A stretch of DNA of 64,000 bases from JAFGVL01 sp963663245 (GTDB lineage Bacteria; Bacteroidota; Bacteroidia; Bacteroidales; Paludibacteraceae). Shown one piece after another: positions 45,266 to 53,832 of this stretch. The notes beneath the pieces are model-generated. The model made no database searches. It was not told where the DNA came from and saw only the letters and a list, made by a program, of their open reading frames with translations. Location: positions 2,356,001-2,420,000 of the forward strand of contig OY760143.1 of NCBI GenBank assembly GCA_963663245.1, in the 5' to 3' direction. The position numbers were made by a program, and so were the translations under genes. Every line of letters starts with the position of its first letter. Position 1 is the stretch's first letter.

Positions 45266-47176
45266 ATGAAAAAACACATTGACATACTACAAAAATACTG
45301 GGGGCATTCAGATTTTCGTTCTTTACAGGCTGATATTATTCAGTCAATTTCGGATGGAAAAGATACGCTTGCATTAATGCCTACAGGGGGTGGAAAATCT
45401 ATTACTTTTCAGGTTCCTGCAATCGAAAAAGAAGGAATTTGCATAGTGATTACACCGCTAATTGCTTTAATGAAAGACCAGGTAGAAAACCTAAAAAAAA
45501 GAAAAATTAAGGCAGCCGCCATTTATGCTGGGATGACAAAAAATGAAATTATTGTCACTCTTGAAAATTGTATTTATGGCGATTTTAAATTCTTATATGT
45601 TTCTCCTGAACGATTATCAACTGAATTATTTCTTTCACGGCTACAACACATGAATGTCTCAATGATTGCAGTTGATGAGTCACATTGTATCTCACAATGG
45701 GGATACGATTTCAGACCCTCCTATTTACGTATTTCTGATATTAGAAATCATTTACCAGACACTCCTATAATTGCTCTTACAGCTACTGCAACGCCAGAAG
45801 TAGTTAAAGATATCCAGTCAAAACTAAACTTCCCAAAAGAGAATGTTTTTCAGAAGAGTTTTGAAAGAAAAAACATTGCTTATGTGGTGCGTTATGCTGA
45901 AGATAAAAACAAACAATTACTAGACATACTTAATAAAGTAAAAGATTCTGCAATAGTATATACTCGATCACGTAAAAAAACAAAAGAAATTGCAGAATTT
46001 CTAAATGATAATGGTATCACTTCTGAGCATTTTCATGCAGGATTAAGCAATATCAATAAAGATAATCGTCAAAAAAACTGGAAAGAAAATAAGACTCGTG
46101 TAATAGTTGCAACCAACGCTTTTGGGATGGGAATAGACAAAGCTGATGTTCGCGTAGTTATTCATCTTGATTTACCTGACTCAATAGAAGCTTATTTTCA
46201 AGAAGCCGGCAGAGCGGGTAGAGATGAGAAGAAAGCGTATGCAGTAGTAATTCATAATAAAAGCGATGCAACAAAATTAAAAAAGCGAATAACAGACACC
46301 TTTCCCGAAAAAGAAAAAGTAATTGAAGTTTATGAGAAATTAAGTTTTTATTATGAAGTAGCTGTTGGTAGTGGAAAAGAAATTGTTTTCCCTTTTAACT
46401 TACTAGATTTTTGCAATAAATTTAAACTTCCATTATTGCCCACCTATAATAGCCTAAAAATATTAGAGCAAGCTGAATACATTGAATTAACAGAAGAGCT
46501 AGATAATCCGTCTCGTCTCATGTTTACAATTAAACGTGATGATTTATATTACTTTCAGACCAAAAATCCTGAATTAGACAAACTTATTCAGATACTACTT
46601 CGATCTTACACTGGCTTATTCTCAGAATATGCTCATATTAATGAAGAAATATTAGCTAAACGCATGCAATCTACAAGAGATCGAGTTTATGAACAGCTTC
46701 TTACATTAGGAAGATTAGGAGTGATAAATTATGTGCCTGCTAAAAAAACTCCCTTTATTATATACAGCTGTAATAGAATAGACACCAAACATATTACTCT
46801 CACAAACGAGGTGTACAAAGAACGTAAAACTCGCTACAAAAAAAGAATTGAAAAAATGCTCACATATGTTAGCGAAGATAGTGTATGTCGCAGCCAGTAT
46901 TTGCTACGCTATTTTGGAGAAAAAAATGTAGCAGCTTGTAAAGTATGTGATGTGTGTTTAAAAAAAGATGAACAAAACATAGAACAAAAAGACTTCGAAA
47001 TCGTTATTAATAGTATTAAAGAAATCCTTCGCAATGAAGCATTAAGTATTAATGAAATAATAAAGAAAACAAAAATTAAAGAGAACAAGATAATCTCTGT
47101 TATGCGATATCTTACAGACAACAAAATAATCACCTCAAATACAAACAACAAATATATTCTAAGGAATAAAAAATAA
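45266..47176 (+). CDS. recQ: RecQ-family ATP-dependent DNA helicase
   Basis: A 636-residue 3'-5' DNA helicase. Motifs: aromatic/motif 0 region FRSLQADIIQSI, Walker A MPTGGGKSITFQ, Walker B DESHCISQWGYDFRPSY, motif VI QEAGRAGRDEKKAY. The zinc-binding domain is present as CRSQYLLRYFG plus CKVCDVC. After it, residues ~575-636 form a winged-helix-like region rather than a canonical HRDC, so this is a shorter RecQ of the kind found beside a second RecQ in many Bacteroidota. A role in recombination and fork repair is inferred from the family. Confidence 0.93.
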   Translation: MKKHIDILQKYWGHSDFRSLQADIIQSISDGKDTLALMPTGGGKSITFQVPAIEKEGICIVITPLIALMKDQVENLKKRKIKAAAIYAGMTKNEIIVTLENCIYGDFKFLYVSPERLSTELFLSRLQHMNVSMIAVDESHCISQWGYDFRPSYLRISDIRNHLPDTPIIALTATATPEVVKDIQSKLNFPKENVFQKSFERKNIAYVVRYAEDKNKQLLDILNKVKDSAIVYTRSRKKTKEIAEFLNDNGITSEHFHAGLSNINKDNRQKNWKENKTRVIVATNAFGMGIDKADVRVVIHLDLPDSIEAYFQEAGRAGRDEKKAYAVVIHNKSDATKLKKRITDTFPEKEKVIEVYEKLSFYYEVAVGSGKEIVFPFNLLDFCNKFKLPLLPTYNSLKILEQAEYIELTEELDNPSRLMFTIKRDDLYYFQTKNPELDKLIQILLRSYTGLFSEYAHINEEILAKRMQSTRDRVYEQLLTLGRLGVINYVPAKKTPFIIYSCNRIDTKHITLTNEVYKERKTRYKKRIEKMLTYVSEDSVCRSQYLLRYFGEKNVAACKVCDVCLKKDEQNIEQKDFEIVINSIKEILRNEALSINEIIKKTKIKENKIISVMRYLTDNKIITSNTNNKYILRNKK

Positions 47177-47204
47177 GTCAAGAAACTATCTATTTAAAAA
47201 TAAT

Positions 47205-47212
47205 TACCTTTG
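47205..47212 (+). promoter_or_regulatory. Candidate -7 element for the small exported protein gene
   Basis: TACCTTTG, an exact TAnnTTTG match followed by CAC, 24 bases ahead of the ATG at 47236. No TTG box at the usual spacing. Confidence 0.5.
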
Positions 47213-47235
47213 CACTAATCTCAAAAAATAAAAAT

Positions 47236-47715
47236 ATGAAAAAGTTACTACTTCTTACTTTATTATTTATCACTGTTTCAGTGAGTGCTCAATTCAAATT
47301 TGGAGCAATTGGAGGTGTAGGTATTGGCAGTGAAAGTACTGATGCTGTGCTAGACTCTTTTACTGTTGTGTATGGAGGTGGTCCACTAATTGAATATGGT
47401 GGTCGTGATTTCTCTATACGCACAGGAGCTGTTTTTCAAAGCAACGAACAAATACTAATCCCTTTACAAGGAATAATTAAATCAAGCCGTCAAGGAGGTT
47501 TTATTGGACTAGGTGCTTCTTTTAATGTATTAAGAAAAGATAGCGCTTCTGTTCCCGGAACTTTTGATTTAATATTAGGGAATAAAGTAGCAAGAAATAT
47601 TGATTTCTCTGTAGGGTTCTCCTATCCTATGAATGGAAATCTACATGATGCCGTTGTTCAAATTAGGATGTGTATATTCCCTCTTTCTACTTGTAAAGAG
47701 GCTTGTGGATTTTAA
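47236..47715 (+). CDS. Small exported protein of unknown function
   Basis: A 159-residue protein with a signal peptide (MKKLLLLTLLFITVSVSAQ). The mature part alternates glycine and hydrophobic residues in strand-like stretches (KFGAIGGVGIGS, IEYGGRDFSIRTGAVFQS, GGFIGLGASFNVLRK, IDFSVGFSYPM) and ends with two cysteines (STCKEACGF). This resembles small outer-membrane beta-barrel or beta-sandwich proteins of Bacteroidota, but no family was recognised. It has its own -7 element and a strong terminator. Confidence 0.75.
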   Translation: MKKLLLLTLLFITVSVSAQFKFGAIGGVGIGSESTDAVLDSFTVVYGGGPLIEYGGRDFSIRTGAVFQSNEQILIPLQGIIKSSRQGGFIGLGASFNVLRKDSASVPGTFDLILGNKVARNIDFSVGFSYPMNGNLHDAVVQIRMCIFPLSTCKEACGF

Positions 47716-47725
47716 AAATAAGAAC

Positions 47726-47773
47726 TATAATAAAAAAGCCCTTGTGACTTCTCACAAGGGCTTTTTTATTATA
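47726..47773. terminator. Long bidirectional terminator
   Basis: A 19-bp perfect stem (core AAAAAAGCCCTTGTGA / TCACAAGGGCTTTTTT, extended outward by ATAAT/ATTAT) with loop CTTC. It sits between the small exported protein gene (+) and the GH28 gene (-). Confidence 0.93.
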
Positions 47774-47782
47774 TAAAGTCAA

Positions 47783-49411
47783 TTACTTAATCTTCAATTC
47801 ACTTGCAGGTGCATCATTTATCATTTCTACTTGAGCTGCTTTAATTGGAGAGTTTTCAACAACAATCCCTTTCGTTTCAGGACCTAACACTTTAATAAAC
47901 GCGCCTGTTTCTGGCACACCTTTCATATTTTTAAAAGTAAATCCTTTTACATTCTTCAAATAGAATGCTGGTTGAGCATCTGTTACAATATCAACATTAT
48001 CAAATGTAATACCTTCTGAATAATAAGCTTTTACACCTTGAGAGGCTTGAATAATCATATTCTCAAAAGTGAGATTTTTAATATTTAAGTTTTTATCTAC
48101 ACCTCCTATTACACAAGCTTCTTTAGCTCCGTAACAATAAATATTTTTAAAATGTATCCCATCAATAGCAGGCACTTTTGCCGTAGACTCACTAAAATCT
48201 TTAGTCGTGATTGCTCCTCTATCTTTATAAGTTAAATTGAAAGTAATTGCTTCACGGTGCATATCAGTCATAAATACATCTTCAATAAATACATTAGACA
48301 CTTTACCTCCGCGACCAACATCAGATTTAAAACGTAAACCAACATCTGTCAAAGAACAAGTAAGATTCTTTACATAGATATTATTCATACCTCCGTCGGT
48401 ATTGCTACCTATTACAAAACCACCATGTCCATGGTACACTTTACAGTCTTTAATAACAATATTTTCTAATAATGCTTTACCAGGCTCTCCACCACTTGAT
48501 TTCATACAAATACCATCATCCCCAGTATTCACTGTACAATTATATAGTAATACATTGTTACAACGACTGATATCTAAACCATCAGCATTTTGATACCACC
48601 ATTCATTTAATACTTTCACATCCTTCATTACTAAACCATCAATTTCACGAAGCATATTAGTAATATGAGGAGAATTCATCATAGTAATACCCTCTACCAA
48701 CATATTCTTCACCTTCTCTACATTTAAAGTATACGAACGCATCGTTAATCTAATTTCCTCCCATTGTGCTGGAGTCATATCACTTTGGTTTAGCGATTTT
48801 TTTAATTTAATAGCTGCTTCAGTACCTCTTCTTGGATACCAGAATTTTCCGTCAGCACTAAATTCTCCACCTTTTTTATCCAATGCTTTCCATTGTTTCT
48901 CGTTACGTTTCTCGTGTTTAATAGGTCGCCACTTGTCTCCATTACCATTAATAATACCAGTTCCAGTAATAGCCACATTTTCAAACCCTGAACCATTAAT
49001 TAAAGAAGGCATACGAAATTTACCACTACCAGATTCAACAAGAGGATAATCCTCAATATCTCCACTGAAAAGAATAGTTGCACCTTCTGAAATATGAAGA
49101 TTTACATTACTAGCCATTGTAATTGGACCCGTCACATAAATTCCTGGAGGAACTAACACAACACCACCTCCAGCTTTCGAGCATTCTTGAATAGTAGAGT
49201 TAATAATTGCAGTATTCTTAAATACTCCATTTCCAATAGCTCCTTTATCTTTTATATTAAAAGTTTTGTTAGGAAAGGTAGGAACTGTAATTGAGAAAGT
49301 TTCAAAAGGAAGATTTTTTAAATGAGCGTTTACCTCATCTTGAATAGATTGTCCAAATATCACACTAAGTGATAAAATTGACAATACAATTGATAAATAG
49401 ATACGTTTCAT
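47783..49411 (-). CDS. Exported GH28 (polygalacturonase-like) glycosidase
   Basis: A 542-residue protein with a signal peptide (cleavage near IFGQ) and a right-handed beta-helix. The start FNIKDKGAIGNGVFKNT is the usual GH28/pectate-lyase-3 entry. Catalytic motifs of GH28 are present in order: NADGLDI (NTD position), NTGDDGICMKSS (DD), HGHGGFVIGS (GHG) and GLRFKSDVGRGG (R-x-K). GH28 enzymes hydrolyse galacturonic-acid-containing pectins or related glycans. No SusC/SusD pair or other polysaccharide-degrading genes flank it, so it appears to be an orphan, and the substrate is unknown. Confidence 0.9.
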   Translation of the reverse strand: MKRIYLSIVLSILSLSVIFGQSIQDEVNAHLKNLPFETFSITVPTFPNKTFNIKDKGAIGNGVFKNTAIINSTIQECSKAGGGVVLVPPGIYVTGPITMASNVNLHISEGATILFSGDIEDYPLVESGSGKFRMPSLINGSGFENVAITGTGIINGNGDKWRPIKHEKRNEKQWKALDKKGGEFSADGKFWYPRRGTEAAIKLKKSLNQSDMTPAQWEEIRLTMRSYTLNVEKVKNMLVEGITMMNSPHITNMLREIDGLVMKDVKVLNEWWYQNADGLDISRCNNVLLYNCTVNTGDDGICMKSSGGEPGKALLENIVIKDCKVYHGHGGFVIGSNTDGGMNNIYVKNLTCSLTDVGLRFKSDVGRGGKVSNVFIEDVFMTDMHREAITFNLTYKDRGAITTKDFSESTAKVPAIDGIHFKNIYCYGAKEACVIGGVDKNLNIKNLTFENMIIQASQGVKAYYSEGITFDNVDIVTDAQPAFYLKNVKGFTFKNMKGVPETGAFIKVLGPETKGIVVENSPIKAAQVEMINDAPASELKIK

Positions 49412-49474
49412 ATTAGTAATTTTTTAAGTTGTTTTAAATCAAAGAGGCAATTTTCTTGCCATGTCAAAGACACA

Positions 49475-49509
49475 AAAAGAGCTTTGACTCTTTGAATCAA
49501 AGCTCTTTT
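49475..49509 (-). terminator. Terminator of the hpt-adk operon
   Basis: A 13-bp stem (AAAAGAGCTTTGA / TCAAAGCTCTTTT) with a 9-base loop, 12 bases after the adk stop. The minus strand ends the stem with TTTT. Confidence 0.85.
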
Positions 49510-49520
49510 AATATTTTAAT

Positions 49521-50084
49521 CTAGTCTAAGTTTTTACAAATACGTGCAAAGATATCTTCAATACCACCAACACCTTCGATATTGGCCAATTTTCCTTCTC
49601 CTTCGTAAAAATCAATTACAGGAGCAGTTTGACTATTGTATGTATCAATACGCTTTTGAATAGTTTCTAAATTATCATCTGAACGACCAGAAGTCTCACC
49701 ACGTTTTAATAAACGAGCAATTAATTCTTTTTCATCTACCATTAAGTTCAACATTACATTTACATCACCACCACGAGTTTGTAACATTTCTTTTAATGCA
49801 GCCGCTTGACCAGTTGTACGAGGGAAACCATCGAAAATAATACCTTTAGCATCTTTAATTCCATCTAATGTTTTAGCCAACATATCGATAATTAAGCTAT
49901 CTGGCACTAACTGTCCTTTTTCAATAAAATCTTTCGCTGTTTTCCCTAGCTCAGTTTCATTAGACATTTCAGCTCTTAATACATCTCCAGTAGAAATATG
50001 ACCATAGCCATATTTCTCAATAATGTTTTCACTTTGTGTTCCTTTTCCTGATCCCGGAGGGCCAAATAATACTATGTACTTCAT
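49521..50084 (-). CDS. adk: Adenylate kinase
   Basis: Interconverts ATP and AMP with two ADP. The 187-residue protein is the short form without the zinc-type LID insertion. It has GPPGSGKGTQ (Walker A, residues 7-16), the AMP-site GHISTGDVLRAE, the FDGFPRT segment and RLLKRGETSGRSDDN in the short lid. It follows hpt by 14 bases. In many Bacteroidota the order hpt-adk-obgE-pgeF is contiguous; here obgE-pgeF lies about 8 kb away on the opposite strand. Confidence 0.96.
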   Translation of the reverse strand: MKYIVLFGPPGSGKGTQSENIIEKYGYGHISTGDVLRAEMSNETELGKTAKDFIEKGQLVPDSLIIDMLAKTLDGIKDAKGIIFDGFPRTTGQAAALKEMLQTRGGDVNVMLNLMVDEKELIARLLKRGETSGRSDDNLETIQKRIDTYNSQTAPVIDFYEGEGKLANIEGVGGIEDIFARICKNLD

Positions 50085-50098
50085 AATGATTGTTTAAT

Positions 50099-50635
50099 TT
50101 ATATTAATGTATATATGTCTTTTAAATTTCTACCTAAGCCGTCGTAATCGAGTCCATATCCAACAATAAAATTGTCAGGAATGTTCATACCAACATAATC
50201 TAAAGACAATGCTTTTTGCAAAGCCTCTGGTTTATGAAAAAAAGTGGCAATTTTTACTTGTTTTGGCTGTAGTGCATGTAATGATTGAAGTATTTGCTCC
50301 ATCGTTATGCCCGTATCTACAATATCTTCGACAACAACTACTGTTCTCCCTTTAATATCTTCATTCAAGCCGATTAACTCTTTCACTTTTCCTGTTGAGC
50401 CTGTGCCCTGATAAGATGCTAGTTTCACAAACGAAATCTCACATTCAATATCGAGTTCTTTCATTAAATCGGAAGCAAACATAAACGCTCCATTTAATAC
50501 TACCAAAAATAAGGGTTTAGCCTCTGCTAAGTCCTTATTTATTTCATCTGCCATTCGTTTCACTTCCTTCAATATAGCTGCTGATGGAATTGAAATCTCA
50601 AAACTCTTATCTTTAATCTGAATGGCTGATTTCAT
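50099..50635 (-). CDS. hpt: Hypoxanthine phosphoribosyltransferase
   Basis: Salvages hypoxanthine (and guanine) to IMP/GMP using PRPP. The 178-residue protein has FLVVLNGAFMFASDLM at the N-terminal PPi loop, the PRPP-binding motif VVVVEDIVDTGITM, and the C-terminal DNFIVGYGLDYDGLGRN loop that contacts the purine. It heads the hpt-adk unit with a good promoter at 50653-50682. Confidence 0.95.
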   Translation of the reverse strand: MKSAIQIKDKSFEISIPSAAILKEVKRMADEINKDLAEAKPLFLVVLNGAFMFASDLMKELDIECEISFVKLASYQGTGSTGKVKELIGLNEDIKGRTVVVVEDIVDTGITMEQILQSLHALQPKQVKIATFFHKPEALQKALSLDYVGMNIPDNFIVGYGLDYDGLGRNLKDIYTLI

Positions 50636-50652
50636 GCTTTTTTAGGAAAAAA

Positions 50653-50682
50653 CAAAGTTAATTATTTGTCAATGAAATGCAA
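50653..50682 (-). promoter_or_regulatory. Promoter of the hpt-adk operon
   Basis: On the minus strand TTG (50680-50682) and TAACTTTG (50653-50660) are 19 bases apart. The TTG lies three bases from the end of the upstream transporter gene. Confidence 0.6.
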
Positions 50683-50685
50683 GGC

Positions 50686-52008
50686 TTATTTTTTTAAATG
50701 CATTAACTTGTAAATGCGTTTATTTACTAGCAATAAAATTACCCCAAAAAATATGGATAATAAAGCAATACCACCAAAGATTGTAAATGCACCCAAACTT
50801 GGAATCATAGAGGCCATATATCCACCTGCTATATTCGCTATAGAAATACTTACAAACCACATTCCCATAAACATAGAAACTAACTTCACAGGAGCAACCT
50901 TAGAAATCATTGAGAGTCCTAAAGGAGAAAGACAAAGTTCTCCCATTGTATGAAGAAGGTATGCAAACAACAACCAAGCAAGGTTAGATTTTAATGAAAT
51001 ATCTGGATTTTCACCGCCCCTTTCCATCACAGCTCCTAACATAAAGAAAAAACCTACTCCTAATAGAATCATACCCCATGCCATTTTCACTGGAATATTG
51101 GGTTCTTTATTCTTTTTAGACAAATAGGTCCAAAAAACAGTAAATAAAGGAGCTAAAGTAACTATTAATAAAGGATTAAGAGATTGAAACCATTCAACAG
51201 GAATGAGGTAACCAAAGAATTCTCTATTAATATATTTCTCCGTATAAAGATTCATTGAACTGCCTGCTTGTTCAAATCCGGCAAAAAAGAATATCACAAA
51301 AAATACGATAATAAATATTGCTTTTGTTCTATCCCTTTCTTCTTTTGTAAGTGGTATCTTTTTAGTTTCAAGAGTTGATCTCTCTACAAGCTTTTGGGGA
51401 AACTTACCTTTGTCTCCAAGAAATCTATTTCCTAAAACTATATAAATAATCTGACCCAAAACAAGTCCAATTGCGGCAACTAAAAAGCCGTAACTATAAT
51501 TTAACTCATTACAAACATAACCCATTACAATACCGCCTAATAGTCCTCCTACATTAATCCCCATATAAAAAATAGTAAATGCATTGTCTATTCTTTTGTC
51601 ATTCTTATCATACAATTGACCAACTATAGTTGAAATATTAGGTTTAAATAGACCAACACCAATTACTAACAAAAAAAGCCCTAAAAATAAAAAAAGATTA
51701 GTACGCTGAGAAGCTATAATTAAATGACCTGCTATCATTATGAATGAACCAATAAAAACAGCCTTTCTTTGCCCCCAAAATCTATCAGCAATCCAGCCTC
51801 CAATTAAAGGTGTAAAATACATTAAACCAATAAAATAACCGTAAATTAAGTTTCCTACCTGTTCATTAAAACCTAAGCCACCTTCAATCCAACTTTTAGT
51901 TAAATAAAAAATAAGAAATGATCGCATACCATAGTAGCTAAATCGCTCCCACATCTCTACGGTAAACAAGAGATATAATCCTTTGGGGTGTGCTTTGGGG
52001 TTTGTCAT
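50686..52008 (-). CDS. POT-family proton-coupled peptide transporter
   Basis: A 440-residue MFS protein of the proton-dependent oligopeptide transporter (PTR2/DtpT-like) family. The ExxER motif of the first helix is seen in EMWERFSYYGMRSFLI, the signature loop in GGWIADRFWGQRKAVFIGS, and the family's FYMGINVGGLLGGIVMGYV helix is present. Twelve or more membrane segments are expected; imports di- and tripeptides with protons. Length is slightly below the usual 450-500 residues but both ends look complete. A single-gene unit on the minus strand, with a TATTTTTG -7 candidate at 52026-52033 (minus strand). Confidence 0.93.
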   Translation of the reverse strand: MTNPKAHPKGLYLLFTVEMWERFSYYGMRSFLIFYLTKSWIEGGLGFNEQVGNLIYGYFIGLMYFTPLIGGWIADRFWGQRKAVFIGSFIMIAGHLIIASQRTNLFLFLGLFLLVIGVGLFKPNISTIVGQLYDKNDKRIDNAFTIFYMGINVGGLLGGIVMGYVCNELNYSYGFLVAAIGLVLGQIIYIVLGNRFLGDKGKFPQKLVERSTLETKKIPLTKEERDRTKAIFIIVFFVIFFFAGFEQAGSSMNLYTEKYINREFFGYLIPVEWFQSLNPLLIVTLAPLFTVFWTYLSKKNKEPNIPVKMAWGMILLGVGFFFMLGAVMERGGENPDISLKSNLAWLLFAYLLHTMGELCLSPLGLSMISKVAPVKLVSMFMGMWFVSISIANIAGGYMASMIPSLGAFTIFGGIALLSIFFGVILLLVNKRIYKLMHLKK

Positions 52009-52074
52009 AGTTTTTAATTGAATGACAAAAATAGAGATTCTAAAAGATAAATGGTGTTAATGATAAAAAGTTTT

Positions 52075-52082
52075 TAATTTTG
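52075..52082 (+). promoter_or_regulatory. Candidate -7 element of the first tandem paralogue
   Basis: TAATTTTG fits TAnnTTTG and lies 14 bases before the ATG at 52096, so the leader would be very short. No TTG box at the usual distance. Confidence 0.35.
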
Positions 52083-52095
52083 TTGAACAAACAAC

Positions 52096-52626
52096 ATGAA
52101 TAAAGAAAATATTATAAAAATAAAAGAAGGTAAACTTTTTCCTTTCTTTTTAGTAGCCACAGCATATGCCTTTATGTTAGTTCTCTTACTTATGTGTCTA
52201 GAAGTTTTTGAGTTAGAATACGATGTCGTGAAAATCATAAACTCTTGTGGTAGTAGGTGTAAATTAGGAATCCTCTTGACTCTTTTAATATTTGGATTTT
52301 TCACATTTGCCCAATCTGGCATAACATTCAACACAATTGAAAAAAAATACAAGAATTATTTTCTTTTTTATTTCTTTCTCCGTTTTGGAAAATGGAAATC
52401 TTATGAGGATTATCCTTTTGTAGCAGTAATTAAATCAACTCAAGCAACACTAGTTGGAAAAAACAACTACTATAGCATTGTCTTGCTCAATAAATCTCAC
52501 CTTAAAAAAATCAGTATAAAAAAATACCCAACACGAGAAGAGGCAAATAATAAACTTAAAGTATGGGCAGAAAATTTAAATGTAGAAACAACCCATTTTA
52601 AACCTCAAGGAGGAATTATTTTATAA
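52096..52626 (+). CDS. Tandem membrane-protein family, member 1
   Basis: A 176-residue protein with two membrane helices (about residues 15-38 and 55-76), then a soluble domain in which ITFNTIEKKYKNYFLFYF leads into FGKWKSYEDYPFVAVI and ends SIVLLNKSHLKKISIKKYPTREEA. This helix-helix-beta layout resembles bacterial PH-like (bPH) membrane proteins such as the YdbT/YcxB group, although the similarity is by eye only. It is the first of three related genes at 52096, 52634 and 53287. Its first 36 coding bases are identical to those of the third gene. Confidence 0.7.
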   Translation: MNKENIIKIKEGKLFPFFLVATAYAFMLVLLLMCLEVFELEYDVVKIINSCGSRCKLGILLTLLIFGFFTFAQSGITFNTIEKKYKNYFLFYFFLRFGKWKSYEDYPFVAVIKSTQATLVGKNNYYSIVLLNKSHLKKISIKKYPTREEANNKLKVWAENLNVETTHFKPQGGIIL

Positions 52627-52633
52627 ATTATTA

Positions 52634-53140
52634 ATGATGACACTTAATATTAAGTCCGGTTATTTCTTTAAGCCTTACGTAATTATAATGAGTTATTTTA
52701 TGTTGCTATTTTCACTAATTGCAACAATGATATCTCCACTAGCAATAATCTTTGTTGCTATCTTTAGTTTTAATTGCTTTACAAAAGCAGGAGTTGAAAT
52801 AGATCTTAGAAAAAGGCAACTAAGAAACTACATCACGATATTCTTTATTTACAAGTATGGACGTTGGAAATCCCTTAATAAATTTCAATATATAACTATA
52901 CTTACCAGAAAACCACCGCAAATCAAAACAGACAAATACACAAAATATGATATCACCCTATTAAATAAGTCTCATTTAAAACAATTTAGAATCAAACGCA
53001 CAAACACTTTAGATGAAGCAAAAGAAGATTTAGATTATCTTGCTTCAGAACTAGGACTTGAGAAAACAAAATACAAACCTAAAGGAGGTATTTACAGCAA
53101 AAACAATCCACTAACAAATCCTCGTTTAAGAAGAAGGTGA
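52634..53140 (+). CDS. Tandem membrane-protein family, member 2
   Basis: A 168-residue paralogue of its neighbours: two helices (about 10-55), then VEIDLRKRQLRNYITIFFIYKYGRWKSLNKF and ITLLNKSHLKQFRIKRTNTL, which align directly with the first gene (RKRQLRNY vs EKKYKNY, GRWKS vs GKWKS, LNKSHLK in both). The N-terminal MNKENIIKIKEG of the other two is absent. The tail ends NPLTNPRLRRR, strongly basic. It starts eight bases after the first gene, so the two are cotranscribed. ATG at 52634 and at 52637 are both possible. Confidence 0.68.
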   Translation: MMTLNIKSGYFFKPYVIIMSYFMLLFSLIATMISPLAIIFVAIFSFNCFTKAGVEIDLRKRQLRNYITIFFIYKYGRWKSLNKFQYITILTRKPPQIKTDKYTKYDITLLNKSHLKQFRIKRTNTLDEAKEDLDYLASELGLEKTKYKPKGGIYSKNNPLTNPRLRRR

Positions 53141-53286
53141 TTCAGCCTTTTGGACAAAAAAACATCTCTTCTTTTTTTAATTTACTTGGCAGATATAGTT
53201 TTATAGAGATAAAAGATTAATTTTGGTTTGCCGAAATTATTTATTCTTACAACAAGAAGCAGCTATAATAACTACACAAGATCAAC

Positions 53287-53811
53287 ATGAATAAAGAAAA
53301 TATTATAAAAATAAAAGAAGGTCGTTTTTGCCCACCTCCTCTTGTTATTCCAGCTATAGCAATCATGGTTGGCATGCTATATATTATATTTAGTCCAACT
53401 ATTGAACTTACCACTTTTGGCATAGTAATATCGCCCTTGCTTTTAATTGGATCTGGTCTTGTTGCAACCACTACAACAGGTATTCAAATTAACACAAAAG
53501 AGAATATTTATCGTAAATATTATTCCATTTTCTTTTTCTTCTATCTGGGAAAATGGAAACCTAATGTATACAAACAAATTGCTATCCGCTCACATAAAGT
53601 TTCTAAAGCAGTTGCAGGTTCTACTGTAAATAGAGTAACTTCAAATCAACTTGTACATGATATTGTTTTAATAAACAACAAGAAGAAGATAATGATTAAA
53701 CGATTTCATGACTTAAACAAAGCATCTAAAGAAATCGAATCTTTGTCCGTTCTATTAAATGCTGAAATCATAAAGCTTGTCAAAAAGAAACCTGTCTATT
53801 TAAAAAGATAA
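53287..53811 (+). CDS. Tandem membrane-protein family, member 3
   Basis: A 174-residue paralogue with the same plan: MNKENIIKIKEG start, two helices (about 18-70), IQINTKENIYRKYYSIFFFF, LGKWKPNVYKQIAIRS and DIVLINNKKKIMIKRFHDL. Protein identity with the first gene is otherwise modest, yet the first ~40 bases from CAACATG onward are identical between the two genes. It stands 146 bases after the second gene, with a TAATTTTG -7 candidate at 53218-53225. The nnr gene follows after 21 bases. No function is known to me. Confidence 0.68.
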   Translation: MNKENIIKIKEGRFCPPPLVIPAIAIMVGMLYIIFSPTIELTTFGIVISPLLLIGSGLVATTTTGIQINTKENIYRKYYSIFFFFYLGKWKPNVYKQIAIRSHKVSKAVAGSTVNRVTSNQLVHDIVLINNKKKIMIKRFHDLNKASKEIESLSVLLNAEIIKLVKKKPVYLKR

Positions 53812-53832
53812 TACTTCTAACTGCTAGTTACA

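Noticed and set aside
52074..52352. Minus-strand open frame overlapping the first tandem paralogue
   Set aside because: The plus-strand frame has paralogues at 52634 and 53287 with conserved motifs, whereas the minus-strand frame has none beyond the mirrored identical block.
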